Shown here piece by piece: positions 35,584 to 46,441 of a DNA stretch of 64,000 bases. Numbering within the stretch: position 1 is the first letter of the stretch; each line of letters opens with the position of its first letter. The DNA lies in assembly GCF_001625195.1 (NCBI RefSeq), contig NC_054389.1, positions 10,288,520 through 10,352,519 on the forward strand. The letters are read 5' to 3'. Origin of the DNA: Drechmeria coniospora. Taxonomy: Eukaryota; Ascomycota; Sordariomycetes; Hypocreales; Ophiocordycipitaceae. A program made the translations under genes and the position numbers. Below the pieces are notes generated by a model, which saw nothing but the letters and a program-made list of their open reading frames with translations, had not been told where the DNA came from and ran no database searches.

Positions 35584-37851
35584 GCTTTCCCTATGCTTCT
35601 GTCCGCTCCTCTGTGCTCCTGGTTCGTTGCCGTCCTGTATATTCAAGCTCGGAATTGTAGAGAAACTTTCATTCCAACTTCAGCACGGGTCAGGAAACGA
35701 CACAAGAACGATATAATGAATGACGGGCGAACTGCTAGCGAGCGGTGCAGATTCGGACAACAAACAAACCGAAGGAGGGACAGGTCCGGAACCACGGCCG
35801 ACAAAGGAGGTTATTTAACGCGTTCATCCCTTTCCAGCTCTCACTGCTCTTCATTAGACATGACCTTGGCGGAACCGTACCAGGTCGTTTGATAGGCATG
35901 GAGAGTAGAACACAGGTTTTCGGGCAAGTGCTGCCGCAGGGGCCAACACGTTGATGGGGGATGCAGGCTTTGAAACCGCTAGTACCCGCCGGTACAAAGT
36001 TAATTGATTTCAAACGAAGGATACTGTCATCAGTGGTGTTGGACATTTCGTACCCAGAGAGCCCAGCGGGAGATTGCGTGTGGCAATAAAGAGAAATCTC
36101 CATTCCGTTCTCAATTTCGCTCTCATGACTCCTGACCTAGTTGGCAAGGCTCCAGCGGTTACGATGGCGGGCATCACAATGCTCCTACGCATCGCTTTCT
36201 CGAGTATCGCTCCACAGTTGCGCTTTGATATTGCCAAAGAGTGTCTGTTCGTTCCCACAGGTGGCTGCCCCTGGCCGTTCCCACTGCAAGTACGCCTCTA
36301 GGCGGTTTGGAATGAAATTCGTTTTCCGGGATTTGAACGAGACTGACGGCTAACGGAAATATCTGGATGAACTTTGGGATTCTGGTAAGTTCTTACAGTC
36401 GACCAAGACTCCATTTCAAGACTGTTGATGTATCTATAGTCATGACTGTTATTTTCACTTGGTTTTAGGACGCAAAAGCACACTCACCAGCCAACCGACA
36501 AAAGACGGTCATTTAACTTCATCATGAACTTGGAAACTTCGATTTCCCGCACGCACAGGGCTTTTCAAGCGCTCTGTACGTTGGGCCTTCACAGAGCCCG
36601 GTATCAGGCAGCAGGCAGGTCGTTTACCGCACGGCCAAACCGACAACGGCGGCATGATTCAGCATCTCAGGTCATCAACATGCGCGGCGAATGACAAGAC
36701 TTTGTCGTGTGTCTGCGGGATTGGCCAAGGTGCTCGGGCCCTCAACCTGTTGGTTTGGAGTCTGCTGACCGTCCGTATTTCATCGTCATCCACAGGGGCC
36801 ACCTGCTCGAGTCAGGAGCCGGAAAGGGGTGGCACTCATGGAAGCAATCTCCAACTCGGAAAAAAATGTCGACGAATTGCTCGGTGACGATGTTGCACTC
36901 TATACCATGTCGGGATATTAACTCGTTAGCGAGATGGGGACGGTGTTTTCACGGGACAAGGCCAATACGTACGTACGGTCGATTTTCGACGTTACAACTC
37001 AACCTGCCGCTTTCAAATTGCTTCTTCATACAGCTCTTTTCGGAATTCCGGCACGTCTCTGTTGCAGAATAAGTCCACAATAGTCCACAATCACCTATCA
37101 TCCTGCCAGTCGCGGCTAGTCTTGTGGTTGCTGGAAGTGGCAGTGGTCGTGGTCAGCGTGATGGAAATGATCAGGATGGAACCTCATGATACTAGTCATG
37201 AACGTCAGGAGCGTTTGACGTGGTCTGGAAGCGGGGGCAGGGAAGGTGATGGCGGTGGCGATCATGGCATGCTGGTGAAGTTGGTCGTAGAGTTAGACGC
37301 GGTTGATGGTCATCGTCACAGCGACGGTACGTTGATGGCCATGGAGGCGCTAGTGGGACTTCTTGTCGCTGTCCCGCATAAATCAGCGATGCCATCGGCA
37401 GGTGCGATTTTTTGGGGCCGGGGACGACAGCCATCGTTCAACCCTGTCATCCCTCGCCTGGGTAAGCAGTGGCCCATCGGTGTTGTGCGATGAAGATGGC
37501 TGGCTTCGAGAAGTCATAATCACAAAGTCTTGGTAGAAAGTTCTCTGAACGGCAAAAGTAGCATGCCTAGCCGACGAGCCATGAATGGCGACCGCGGGGG
37601 CATCGCGAGAAAATGATGGTCGGCGAGAGGACAGGACGGTGCCAATCCATGTCGATGACGGTAGCAGTGGGCATGAGGAAGCTCACAAGGCGGCAGTGTT
37701 GCACAAACGGAACATGGACGCGAGGCGGCGCGGGATAGGACTTTATGGCAAACATGATGCGTATCCTCCGTGTCTGTAGAGAAGTATTCATTACGGCAGC
37801 GTCAACAGGACGGTACTCTGGTGGACGAGTTCGTTTCTTCTTCCCACATCA
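35584..37851. other. Intergenic region, 2.27 kb
   Basis: The region lies between two minus-strand genes: protease promoter on the left, glutathione peroxidase 3' end on the right. Only short frames occur and none is recognisable. Composition resembles the lower-GC stretch to the left. No RNA gene was seen. Confidence 0.45.
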
Positions 37852-38447
37852 TCAACCCTCCGGGGCCGGGGCTTGCTCCTGGGTCAGCTCTTCCAGGATG
37901 ATCTTCTCGAGCGTCTCGGGCTTGGTGGTGCTCGCCCAGCGGCCCTTGACCTTGCCGTCGCGGCCGACGAGGAACTTTTCAAAGTTCCACTTGACGCGCT
38001 TGAGGCCCATCAGGCCAGGCTTCTCCTCCTTGAGCCATTGGTACAGCGGAGCGGAGTCGTCGCCGTTGACGTCGATCTTGTGCATGATGGGGAAGCTGAC
38101 GCCGTAGTTGAGCTGGCAGAAGTCCTGGATCTCCTCGTCGGTGCCGGGTTCCTGGGCGCCGAACTGGTTGCAGGGAAAGCCGAGGACGGCGAACTGATCG
38201 GGGTGCTTCTCGCCGATGGACTTGTAGAGAGACTCGAGGCCGGCATACTGCGGCGTGAAGCCGCACTTGGAGGCCGTGTTGACAATCAGGACGACCTTGC
38301 CCTTGTAATCGGCGAGGGGCACCTCCTTTCCAAGCTCTGGCGGCCGGCGAGGGCGCCGTCAGCACCACCACCTGCGGATCTCGGGGAGGGGGGGCACCAC
38401 GTACTGTCGAGCGGCTTGAAGTCGTAGAAGCTGGTCGCGGATGCCAT
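37852..38447 (-). CDS. hyr1: Glutathione-peroxidase-like thiol peroxidase (Gpx3/Hyr1 type)
   Basis: Minus-strand exons 38447-38405 and 38336-37852 with a 68-nt intron (donor GTACGT, acceptor GCCAG). The core product is 175 residues, the usual size for the cytosolic enzyme. The peroxidatic Cys39 sits in NTASKCGFT. The Gln (FPCNQFG) and Trp (KWNFEKFLV) of the catalytic tetrad are present. Cys88 in DFCQLNYGV aligns with the resolving Cys82 of yeast Gpx3, so the enzyme is expected to use thioredoxin and may relay peroxide signals to a Yap1-type factor. An in-frame ATG 63 codons upstream (38636) with no stop between adds a basic, Ser/Ala-rich, almost acid-free leader resembling a mitochondrial presequence. 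The gene may therefore make two isoforms. Confidence 0.92.
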
Positions 38448-38636
38448 GGTGGCGAATTCTCGAGAGCTGCGAGCGGAAATGGGAACCGGCTGCGTCGGAT
38501 GGTGGGAACAGGAGGGGAAGCGGGAGGGGAAGGGAGGGCTCGAGGCACAGATGGATCGGAGGGCGACGTTGGCGGGAGACGAGGCGGCTCGAGTGGCACA
38601 AGAAAGGGCGTGAAGGCAAAGGATAATTCGGTTCAT

Positions 38637-40344
38637 GGGTGCTTCAACCAGGATTTTTCTCTCTTTATGACTTTGTCCACGATGCTCCTCGTCATTCGTC
38701 CCTGCTTCGTAAGCCAAATGGGTGGGTAGCTTCAGCAAGTAGGGCCCGTGGGAGAGCCTCGGCAGGTTCGGCAGTTTCGCCTTCCGAACAGCAATCGCGT
38801 CACCTGCGACGACGTGACGTCGCCCGCGCCAGACCGGCGCCACCCTTTTGTCCACGAGTGTACTTGGGGAACATGTGCCACAAAGTACAGATTCTCAGGT
38901 ACGGATGCAAACATGATCATTTGCATGGCTTTCGGTACCTGCAATGTACTGCACGTAAGTACTGGAACGGACCATACCTACTATTAATTACCTGGTAATA
39001 CTGTAAGTAACTACCAGGTATGGAGAACGGAGTAATTACACCTATCGCATATTCCAGTAGGTTCTTGCCGTGCGTCCACTACTACTAGGTACTAGGTACT
39101 AGGTACTAGGTACTAGGTACTAGGTACTAGGTACTAGGTACTAGGTACTAGGTACTAGGTACTAGGTACAAGTACCCTGTCGACGGAGTACCAATAATAC
39201 TACTCAAAAAGTACTGTGCTCAAGCACAGTACATGTACATCTTCACCGTACTTGTATTTCGGTCGGTTTGTCGGTGTCGTTGTATGTACATGTACTTGCT
39301 GTAGGTGTACTTAAGTACTTAGGTCCCAAGGCACCTTACATATACAGTACTGTACAGTTGTACAGTAAGCATTACATCCCTACCACTTGCGGGGAACATC
39401 ATATTAATAGCCTCCGTACGGAGGAGGAACACCTTGGTATTGTAGCTGTCTAAGTAAGCACTACTCCGTACTACTCCGTACAACTACCTAGTACCTACTA
39501 ACTAGGTACTACTCCGTAGGCATTGGCAGACTCCAATGCAGCGGGCGTCCCCGGTGCCCAGTCTGCAGCGTGCCCAACACTGTCCGAGAAGCTGCAACGC
39601 CGACGGGCCAGAGAGCGAATCAAACCACCCAACAATGGACGCGTGCTGACAAGTCGTCTCGTCTGACGTACCGGTCATGTTCTCAGTCCACCCAATCCAT
39701 CGATCGTATGATGTTTCCGCGCGGCCTTGGCCATGCTCCCCTTGTAGCATCCGTCGCTGCTGTCCCGCCCAGTCGTCAACCGTCCGCCAATACCAGATAC
39801 TGCAATGCTGTCCAGGAACACCTACTTACCTGGTACAGTACACCGTACATGCTGTTAGTAGGTTGAGAGATGTGCTGCCGCCATGCGACATCTACGGATG
39901 GCCACCTACTCCGCGCGGTGCGAGCACGAGCAGGCAGTTTAGGCGACGAGCATGACAGATCCACACGCTGTACCTACTTCACAGCAAGCTAGGCCAGGCA
40001 GAGGTCAGGCCGCCCCAGTCGTCGAGTCGACCCCGCCACGCCAACAAGCGGCTTCGGCGCCAACCGATCGGTTACAGGGACTCGACAAAAGTGACGATTC
40101 ATCTTTGGTGGTGCTGCTCGTACAAATTGAATCGACATTTTTGCCACCCCACCGTACCATGGCGAGCGCCAGCGCATCGGCGGGCAATGCCAGCGGCTGC
40201 TGCTTGGTTAGTGCAGTACCTACTAGGTACTGGAGGCACTAATATTACTTAGATGGACGTTGTCAGCAGTGGCCAAGTTACTGCCACCCGTCTTGGCTCT
40301 CAGCCCGAAGCCACCAGGAACTGGCGGCAAGCACACAAGACAGG
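38637..40344. other. Divergent intergenic region with GTAC-rich repeats, 1.7 kb
   Basis: The upstream DNA of the glutathione peroxidase (-) and FAD oxidoreductase (+) genes. From about 38880 to 39530 it is dominated by GTAC, TACTAGG and TACTCCGTA motifs, including the 7-bp array at 39083-39169. No gene was recognised. Confidence 0.5.
39083..39169. repeat. 7-bp satellite (TACTAGG)n, about 12 units
   Basis: An essentially perfect head-to-tail array of TACTAGG. Each unit junction creates CTAGGTAC. Partial copies occur around 39480-39510 and near 40210 (ACTAGGTACT). Confidence 0.95.
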
Positions 40345-41824
40345 ATGGAAGCTCATGGAAAACGCAACATTGTCATTGTTGGTGCGTTTCATCTCCCTCT
40401 CTCGATGCTCGGCCCGTCGACGTCCATGGTCTGCGAGCCACGTCCAGCCGCTGCCTACGCGCATACCATACGGTACTACCTGGAGTACGTACTGTACACG
40501 CTTGACTGACGGACGGACGCAGGTGGCGGCATCATTGGATGCACGACGGCCTACTATCTGACTCGCCACCCCAGCTTCAACCGGGACCTTCACGCAGTCA
40601 CCCTGCTGGAGGCTGCCCCCACCGTCGCCGCTGGCGCTTCCGGAAAGGCCGGCGGACTGCTCGCCTTGTGGGCGTACCCCGACTGCCTCGTCCCGCTCTC
40701 CTACAAGCTGCACGCCGAGCTCGCGGCCGAGCACGAGGGGGCACGGCGATGGGGGTACCGGAAGCTGACGTGCGGTAGCGTCTCCGCCTCCGTCTCAACG
40801 GAGCGGATCGGCGAGCTGCAGAGGGCAACGGGCGCCGAGGGCATGGCCAAGCCCTGGGAGAAGCTTCCCAAGCAGGACGCGGCCGCTCGGGAGCTGCTGG
40901 AAGCGGGCGCCCCGCCCCAAGATTTGGACTGGCTGGACCGAGACTCCATCCTGGACTGGTCGGAGATGGGCGGTCCCGGCACGACGGAGACGTCCCAGGT
41001 CCATCCGCTGCACTTTACCAGCTCCATGGCCGAGCTCGCTCGGCAAGGCGGCGTGCGGTTGATGACGCGGGCCAAGGTCACCAAGCTCGTCAGCTCGAAA
41101 TCGGGCGTCCAAGCCGTCGAGTACCTGGACAGGCAAACCGGCGAGACGCGAGAGCTGAGGGACGTGACCGACATTGTCGTCACGGCGGGGCCCTGGACCG
41201 GCCGGGTCCTGCCACGGTCCAAGGTCGAGGGCCTGCGGGCGCACAGCGTCGTCTACGAAGCCACCGTCAGCCCCTACGCCGTCTTCACCGACATCCAACT
41301 GCCCAACGACTTTGTGCCGGAGCATCGGGCGAGGCTGGGCCAGCGGCGGACGCACCGGGGATCCGTCGACCCCGAGATTTACGCGAGGCCCTTTGGCGAG
41401 GTCTACGCATGCGGTGAGTTTGTTTGTCGTCGGTCCCCATGCAGGCAGTCCCTAGCTGACGCGGGGGAAAGGGGAGCCCGACACGGCCGTTCCCTTGCCG
41501 GAGACGGCAGACGAGGTCGAGGTCGACGAGGGTCAGTGCGACGACATCACCTCCTACATTGCCACCGTGAGCCCGGTGATTGGCGCGGCGCCCATCAAGG
41601 CGAAGCAGGCATGCTACCTGCCTCGGCACATGCGGTTCGGCCAGGAGAGCGGGCCGTTGCTGGGCAAGACGACGGTGCCTGGCCTCTGGGTGGCCGCCGG
41701 ACACACGTGCTGGGGAATTCAGAACGGTCCGGCGACGGGAAAGCTCATGTCGGAGTACATCCTTGACGGGAGGGCAAAGAGTGCCAACGTCGAAAAGCTC
41801 GATCCCAGGAAGTTTAAGGTGTGA
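40345..41824 (+). CDS. FAD-dependent oxidoreductase, DAO superfamily (Tda3-like)
   Basis: Three exons: 40345-40381, 40523-41413 and 41472-41824 (introns 141 and 58 nt), product 426 residues. The short first exon encodes MEAHGKRNIVIVG and splices in phase 1 to GGIIGCTTAYYLTRHP, so the dinucleotide-binding GxGxxG motif spans the first intron; this fixes both the start and the splice. A glutamate at the end of the second strand (LLEAAPTVAAGASGKAGG) is the expected ribose-binding acid. The C-terminus contains VPGLWVAAGHTCWGIQNGPATGKLMSEYI, the closing FAD-binding segment of the D-amino-acid-oxidase fold. It resembles yeast Tda3, an endosome/Golgi-linked oxidoreductase of unknown substrate. The start at 40345 is preferred because an upstream ATG (40253) would be out of frame with the dinucleotide motif. 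Confidence 0.85.
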
Positions 41825-42772
41825 GCTTCTTTTGCGCCGAGTTGATTCGCCTTGAGAAATGAACGGGTGCCCGGCCCGCTCTGCAGGGTAGGGCCCCAGG
41901 CACAACGGCGAGTGAATATGCGAAATGCACGAAAACGAGCGAGTCTTGTCTGCATCTTGAGACGACACAAAGGAAATGAGAGATTTTTTTATCCACTGGA
42001 GCCGGATGTTTTATCGGCTTAGGAATGAGTTTGGATTGGCCATCTTGCTTGCTATGTCGCCGTTTTTTTTGTTTTTGCCTTGCCTTGCCTTGCTTGCCTT
42101 GTCCTCGTTCGAGCTGACTAAGCTTGCAGTCACTTTAGACCTCCCGCCATGATCGTTCGACCCCGATCCAAAGAAATGGGAAAACGGACAATATTGATGA
42201 TTATTTTAATAACTCATGGATTGAGTGACAGCTTGTGACTTGCCCATCTTACGCAAACGCAAACGCTACCTGCGATTTTGGTATCGTCCATTATTATCTT
42301 GTAAACTCCGTCCTCGATAGCTTAATACTTGGCACGTTCGCAGGTGCTTGTACTGTACTGTACTTAAGTACGGAGTACATGTACTGTATTGGTTGTTGGA
42401 GTATTACTATTTCTCCGTACGAAGTACTCCGTATTAATCATTAGTAATTACTCCATACTCCGTACAAGAAAAAGGCAAGTACTTGTACTCCGTTCTCCGT
42501 AGGTGTGCAAGTAACAACGTAAGTATTTGTACTTTGTTCTCCGTGCAGGGACCGATTCGATATCTTTCAAGGTCAAGAATTGGACGCGACTCCACCCATG
42601 GCCTAGCGCCAAGTTCTCAGCGCTTATCGATAAAAGGATGAAGGAGAAAATTTGGGGCCAGCAACTGCAACTACACTATTAATACTTCACTCAAACGGCA
42701 CGGCATCCTCCCCGACGGCCTTGCAGAATACCATCGATCCGTTTTCTACTTGGAACCGTCTTCTGTCTCACA
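41825..42772. other. Intergenic region, 0.95 kb, with GTAC-rich block
   Basis: The 3' flank of the FAD oxidoreductase and promoter of nop16. The interval 42340-42560 is rich in GTAC and TACGGAGTA/TACTCCGTA, ending about 210 nt before the nop16 ATG. There is a short (CCTTG)n patch near 42077-42100. No gene is seen. Confidence 0.5.
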
Positions 42773-43597
42773 ATGGGTCGCGAACTTCAGAAGAAGAAGC
42801 GGCGCTCGATGCGCCAGCCTGTACGACCCAAGACGAACAAAAAAATCCTCAACCCACGGGGCAACAACATCATAGCCCAGAACTGGTACGTCCCCCTCCC
42901 CCCGCCTCGACCACTGCTTTCCCGAATCGAGGGAGAGGTGAGCAGTATCGCTTTGCGCACAACGTTGAACTGACCTCTCTTGCAACTGTAAAGGGACAAG
43001 AAAGAGACGCTCGCGCAAAACTACCGTCGTCTCGGCCTCGTCGCCCGTCTCAAAGCCCCCACCGGCGGCGTCGAAAAGAAGCTCGCGGGCGTTGCGTCGC
43101 AGGCCTCGGAGACCAGTGGCCCTTTCGCAATTGCCTCGATAGACAAGGCTGTCATCTCCGAGGCCAAGGTGGAGCGTGACGCCGACGGAAACATTGTCCG
43201 CGTTCTCGGTCTCGGCCGTTCCGACAACCCCCTCAACGACCCCCTCGCGCTGCTCGAATCCGACGACGACGACGACGACGACGACGAGAGAGACGACCGC
43301 GCCGTTGCCGTGAACCAGCACGGACACGACGACGCCGAATGGGGCGGCATCGCCGATCAGGAGGCACAGGCGGGCGCGGCGACGGACGTGGTGCGCTCCC
43401 TCATCGAGCAGTCCCACAACTCGGCGCCCAAGAAGCCGAGGCACCAGAGCGAGGCCGAGACGGAGTGGCTCGCGAAGCTTGTTGCCAAGCACGGCGATGA
43501 CACGAGGGCCATGGCGTGGGATCGGACGCTGAACCCGATGCAGCAGACGGCTGCCGACTTGGCCAAGCGCATCAGCAAGATGAGAAGACAGGCATAG
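42773..43597 (+). CDS. nop16: Nucleolar 60S ribosome-biogenesis protein Nop16
   Basis: Exons 42773-42885 and 42994-43597 with a 108-nt intron, product 238 residues. The N-terminus MGRELQKKKRRSMRQPVRP with KTNKKILNPRGNNIIAQNWD is the Nop16 signature. The Trp codon of NW is split by the intron (TG|G), which confirms the junction. The middle region KKETLAQNYRRLGLVARL is also characteristic. An Asp run (DDDDDDDD, near 43262) forms an acidic loop. The C-terminus DRTLNPMQQTAADLAKRISKMRRQ is the conserved closing motif. Nop16 is an early pre-60S assembly factor in the nucleolus. Length is close to the yeast protein (231). Confidence 0.95.
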
Positions 43598-43666
43598 CGG
43601 AGCCCGCCCGGGTCGGGGCTGAGAAGCGGAGGCGGCATCTACGAGGCGTTGGGGCGTCTTTTTTCA

Positions 43667-43722
43667 TGCATTCTTTGTTGTGCATTCTTTGTTGTGCATT
43701 CTTTGTTGTGCATTCTTTCTTG
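43667..43722. repeat. 14-bp tandem repeat in the nop16 3' flank
   Basis: Four units of TGCATTCTTTGTTG, the last ending CTTG, beginning 70 nt after the stop codon. It probably lies in the 3' untranslated region of nop16. Confidence 0.9.
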
Positions 43723-44073
43723 CGCTCTTCTCTGCTTTCCTGCCGTCGTGTGTCGGACGATGGACGAGATGGATCGGGAGCAAGCGCAGCCATGGATGGG
43801 TGGATGCTCAAAGGTACAGACATGTCAATTCAAACGGCACGAACCAACCCGACCATCTAAGTATACTCGGGACCATTGGTATCTCCCTGCAGCAGAAAGC
43901 TGCCACTTTCCAAAATGTGAACCCAACGCCTTTGGAGACGGTGCGTGCAATCACGCCGCCGCAGCCCCTTCGCCCGACGTGCACCCGGGCATGATGCTCT
44001 CATGATGCTCTCGTCTCGCCGCGTGCCTCGACGGCCGCTTCCCCTGTCCGCCACCGGTCCGTCGTCCGCGTGC

Positions 44074-45072
44074 TCATCGTTGGCCGCGTTCGTAGTGGGC
44101 CGCAGGGAACTGGGCCGGCTCGTCGTCCATGTAGGGGCTGTGCGAGGTGGCCGGGCCACCGTACGGCACCGACGGGACGGGCACGCCGGCGGCGCCGTAC
44201 TCCGTCTCGGCGTCGAAGAAGCCGCCGTTGTTGCGCGGCGGCAGGGAACCGTAGCGGTTGGGGTCGTCGTCGTCGGCGCCGTAAGGGTTTGCGTGGCCGT
44301 AGCGGCCGTGGGCCGAGTAGGAGCCGGGGCCGGAGCCGGGGCCCGCGTCGTGGTCGTCGGCGTTGACGCGCTCGTAGGCCTCCTCGTCATGGGGCGCCAT
44401 GGAGAAGGCGGCCTTGTCGGGGTCGACGTTGCTGACGCTCTCGCCGCCACGGACCTGGCGAGAATCGTAGCCGGGAAGGGAGCCGTGGAAGTTGTAGTAC
44501 TGGAGCGTGTACGCGCTGACGAGGGAGGTGGCGACGAAGAGGAGGCTGCGCGGTTTCGTCCGTCAGCATGGCTCGCCCGGCTCGGACGTCTCGGCAGCGG
44601 GGGAAGAGGGGCCGGGGCCGTACGTGACGAAGACGCCGAGGGCGACGATGGCCTTGCTCAGGTTGCAGGCGCTGCCGCACAGGTTGGCCGTGTTGAAGGC
44701 GGCCTGGGTGGCAAAGGCCGACAACCAGAGGATGGTGAAGACGCAGTCGACCGTCATCATGGCTTGCGGATCGGCGAAGCGGCGGGCGCGACCGAAGCGC
44801 GGCGTCATGATCAAGTAGATCCACGCGGGGATGGAGAGGAAGCACTGCGAAGGCGGCACGTCAGCACGGTGGCGAGCACGGAGCGAGCCGGAGGCGGGTG
44901 GGCGGGCAGAACGTACGACCGAGAAGGTCCAGGCATTGTTGCCGACGATTTTGGCATCCTTGGCGACGAAGACGGCAATCTCCAGACACCAGGCCGTGAA
45001 GGCGAGGACGATCTGAGAGGCGTGCAGGCCGAGCTTCAAGCCGGGAACGTAGGCCGGATCCCACTCGACCAT
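44074..45072 (-). CDS. Four-helix MARVEL-type (membrane-associating) protein
   Basis: Minus-strand exons 45072-44917, 44844-44624 and 44545-44074 (introns 72 and 78 nt), product 282 residues. Four membrane helices are seen: LGLHASQIVLAFTAWCLEIAVF, the segment spanning exons 1/2 (TFSVVCFLSIPAWIYLI), TVDCVFTILWLSAFATQAAF, and the segment spanning exons 2/3 (AIVALGVFVTLLFVATSLVSAY). Both introns fall inside helices, and continuity of the helices confirms the junctions. A cytosolic tail of about 130 residues follows, rich in Gly, Asp, Tyr and Pro, with repeated NPYG/RYGSLPP-like pieces. The topology and length fit fungal MARVEL-domain proteins of the plasma membrane or eisosome region. Function is inferred from family only. 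Confidence 0.8.
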
Positions 45073-46441
45073 GGTGGACGATGGGAGGAATGGGAAATGG
45101 GGGGGAGGATTGGAAGATGGAATGCCGGCGGGAGACGTGGCGAGGAGGGGAAGTCTGGCAGGGTGGGAGAAAAGTCGACGACGAGTGCGTGCGGTAGGGA
45201 GTCGTGGTCGCCTGGGAAGGATGTGAAACGGAGCGGCAGGTACTATCGCGCCGCAGCAATACAAGGAATACAGTAGGTACGTAGGTAACAAGTAAGTACT
45301 TGCTGCAAGTATTGTCGTTGCTAGGAGGAATAAGCGCCAGCGGCAGGCCAAGGGTCGAGTGGATCCCTCGCTGTAGCTGGAGCCGTTGCAGGCACCGTGT
45401 TGGCCGCTGAAGGCCTCGTCAGATCGAGTTCGTCGCCGTCAAGCGTCGAGGAGAATTGGCGACGAAGCGGAAGCGAGGCGCAAACGACAAAAAGCAAACG
45501 CGGTGCGACGAAAAAAAAAAAAAGGATGACCTGTCGTCGGACTGTCAAGTGGTACAGATCGATTGACCTTGGAACAACACGGCAATAATGCTTCGTAGTT
45601 GGTTGGGGCTTTGAAAATAACAACCAGTGCACACTGCGGAGCACAGAGGGCGGTTATACGGCCTGCCAAGGTGGGAGGCCCTGGGCAGTGCTGGCCGGCT
45701 CCCTCTCGGAAAGCCACGGCGAAAGCGGCCGCTGACACTGTTCAACCAGTGGGTTGATACTATTGCGTGCGGGCTGAGAGCCTGAACCCATAATCCGGTG
45801 GCTGTGGCCTGCCTGCTCATCAGCACAATGCTGAAGCGTTACAGTGCTTGTACCTGGATAATACAGCCTCCGGTACCAATTACAAGACCTCGTATTCTCC
45901 GGGAGGCACCACCGCTATTCTGTCAGCCGCCGCCCTCGGCCAATGAATGGGATCGGCATCGAGCGCTCCGTCGTACTAGGAGGGGCGGGCACTAATAATA
46001 GCGGCGGCGGCCGCCAACAAAGGGACGCCCAGGGCAACCGGCTTGCGGCGCCACGACCGGCGGCTGCGCCACACACACTCGCCACTGCTGGATGGATGGA
46101 TGCCTTCGGATTGTCGCTCATCCGCGGAGGCACGGAGTGTAGAGCACGGCGAGGATGGTTCAACAGTGGCTGGCCACGGTCATAGTATTCGCGACGTATG
46201 CGACGTAGCCTGACTATGCGCCGTCGTCCCATTCGAGCGTGCCGCAGCCGCCCACCTGCCGCTCGCTGCCGTCGCTCGGCGTCGTCGTCACGTTCCACGG
46301 TGCGTCCCGTCGTGGTGGGGAGGGGCCGTTTCCCATTCAAGCGATATGCGTACATGTGCAGAACTCGCGTGGATGGATGGACCCTCGGCTCTCGACGGCG
46401 GCGATAGGGCAATGCGGCTTGCCCTTGCCATTCCCTTCCTC
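45073..46441. other. Intergenic region, 1.37 kb
   Basis: The region lies between two minus-strand genes: promoter of the MARVEL-type gene on the left, 3' flank of the MFS gene on the right. It includes a short GTAC/AAGTAC patch near 45260-45305 and an A-run near 45509-45521. Frames are short and unrecognised. Confidence 0.5.

Noticed and set aside
39083..39169. Heptamer array as an interstitial telomere
   Set aside because: The unit TACTAGG is not TTAGGG or CCCTAA, and single-copy genes lie on both sides.
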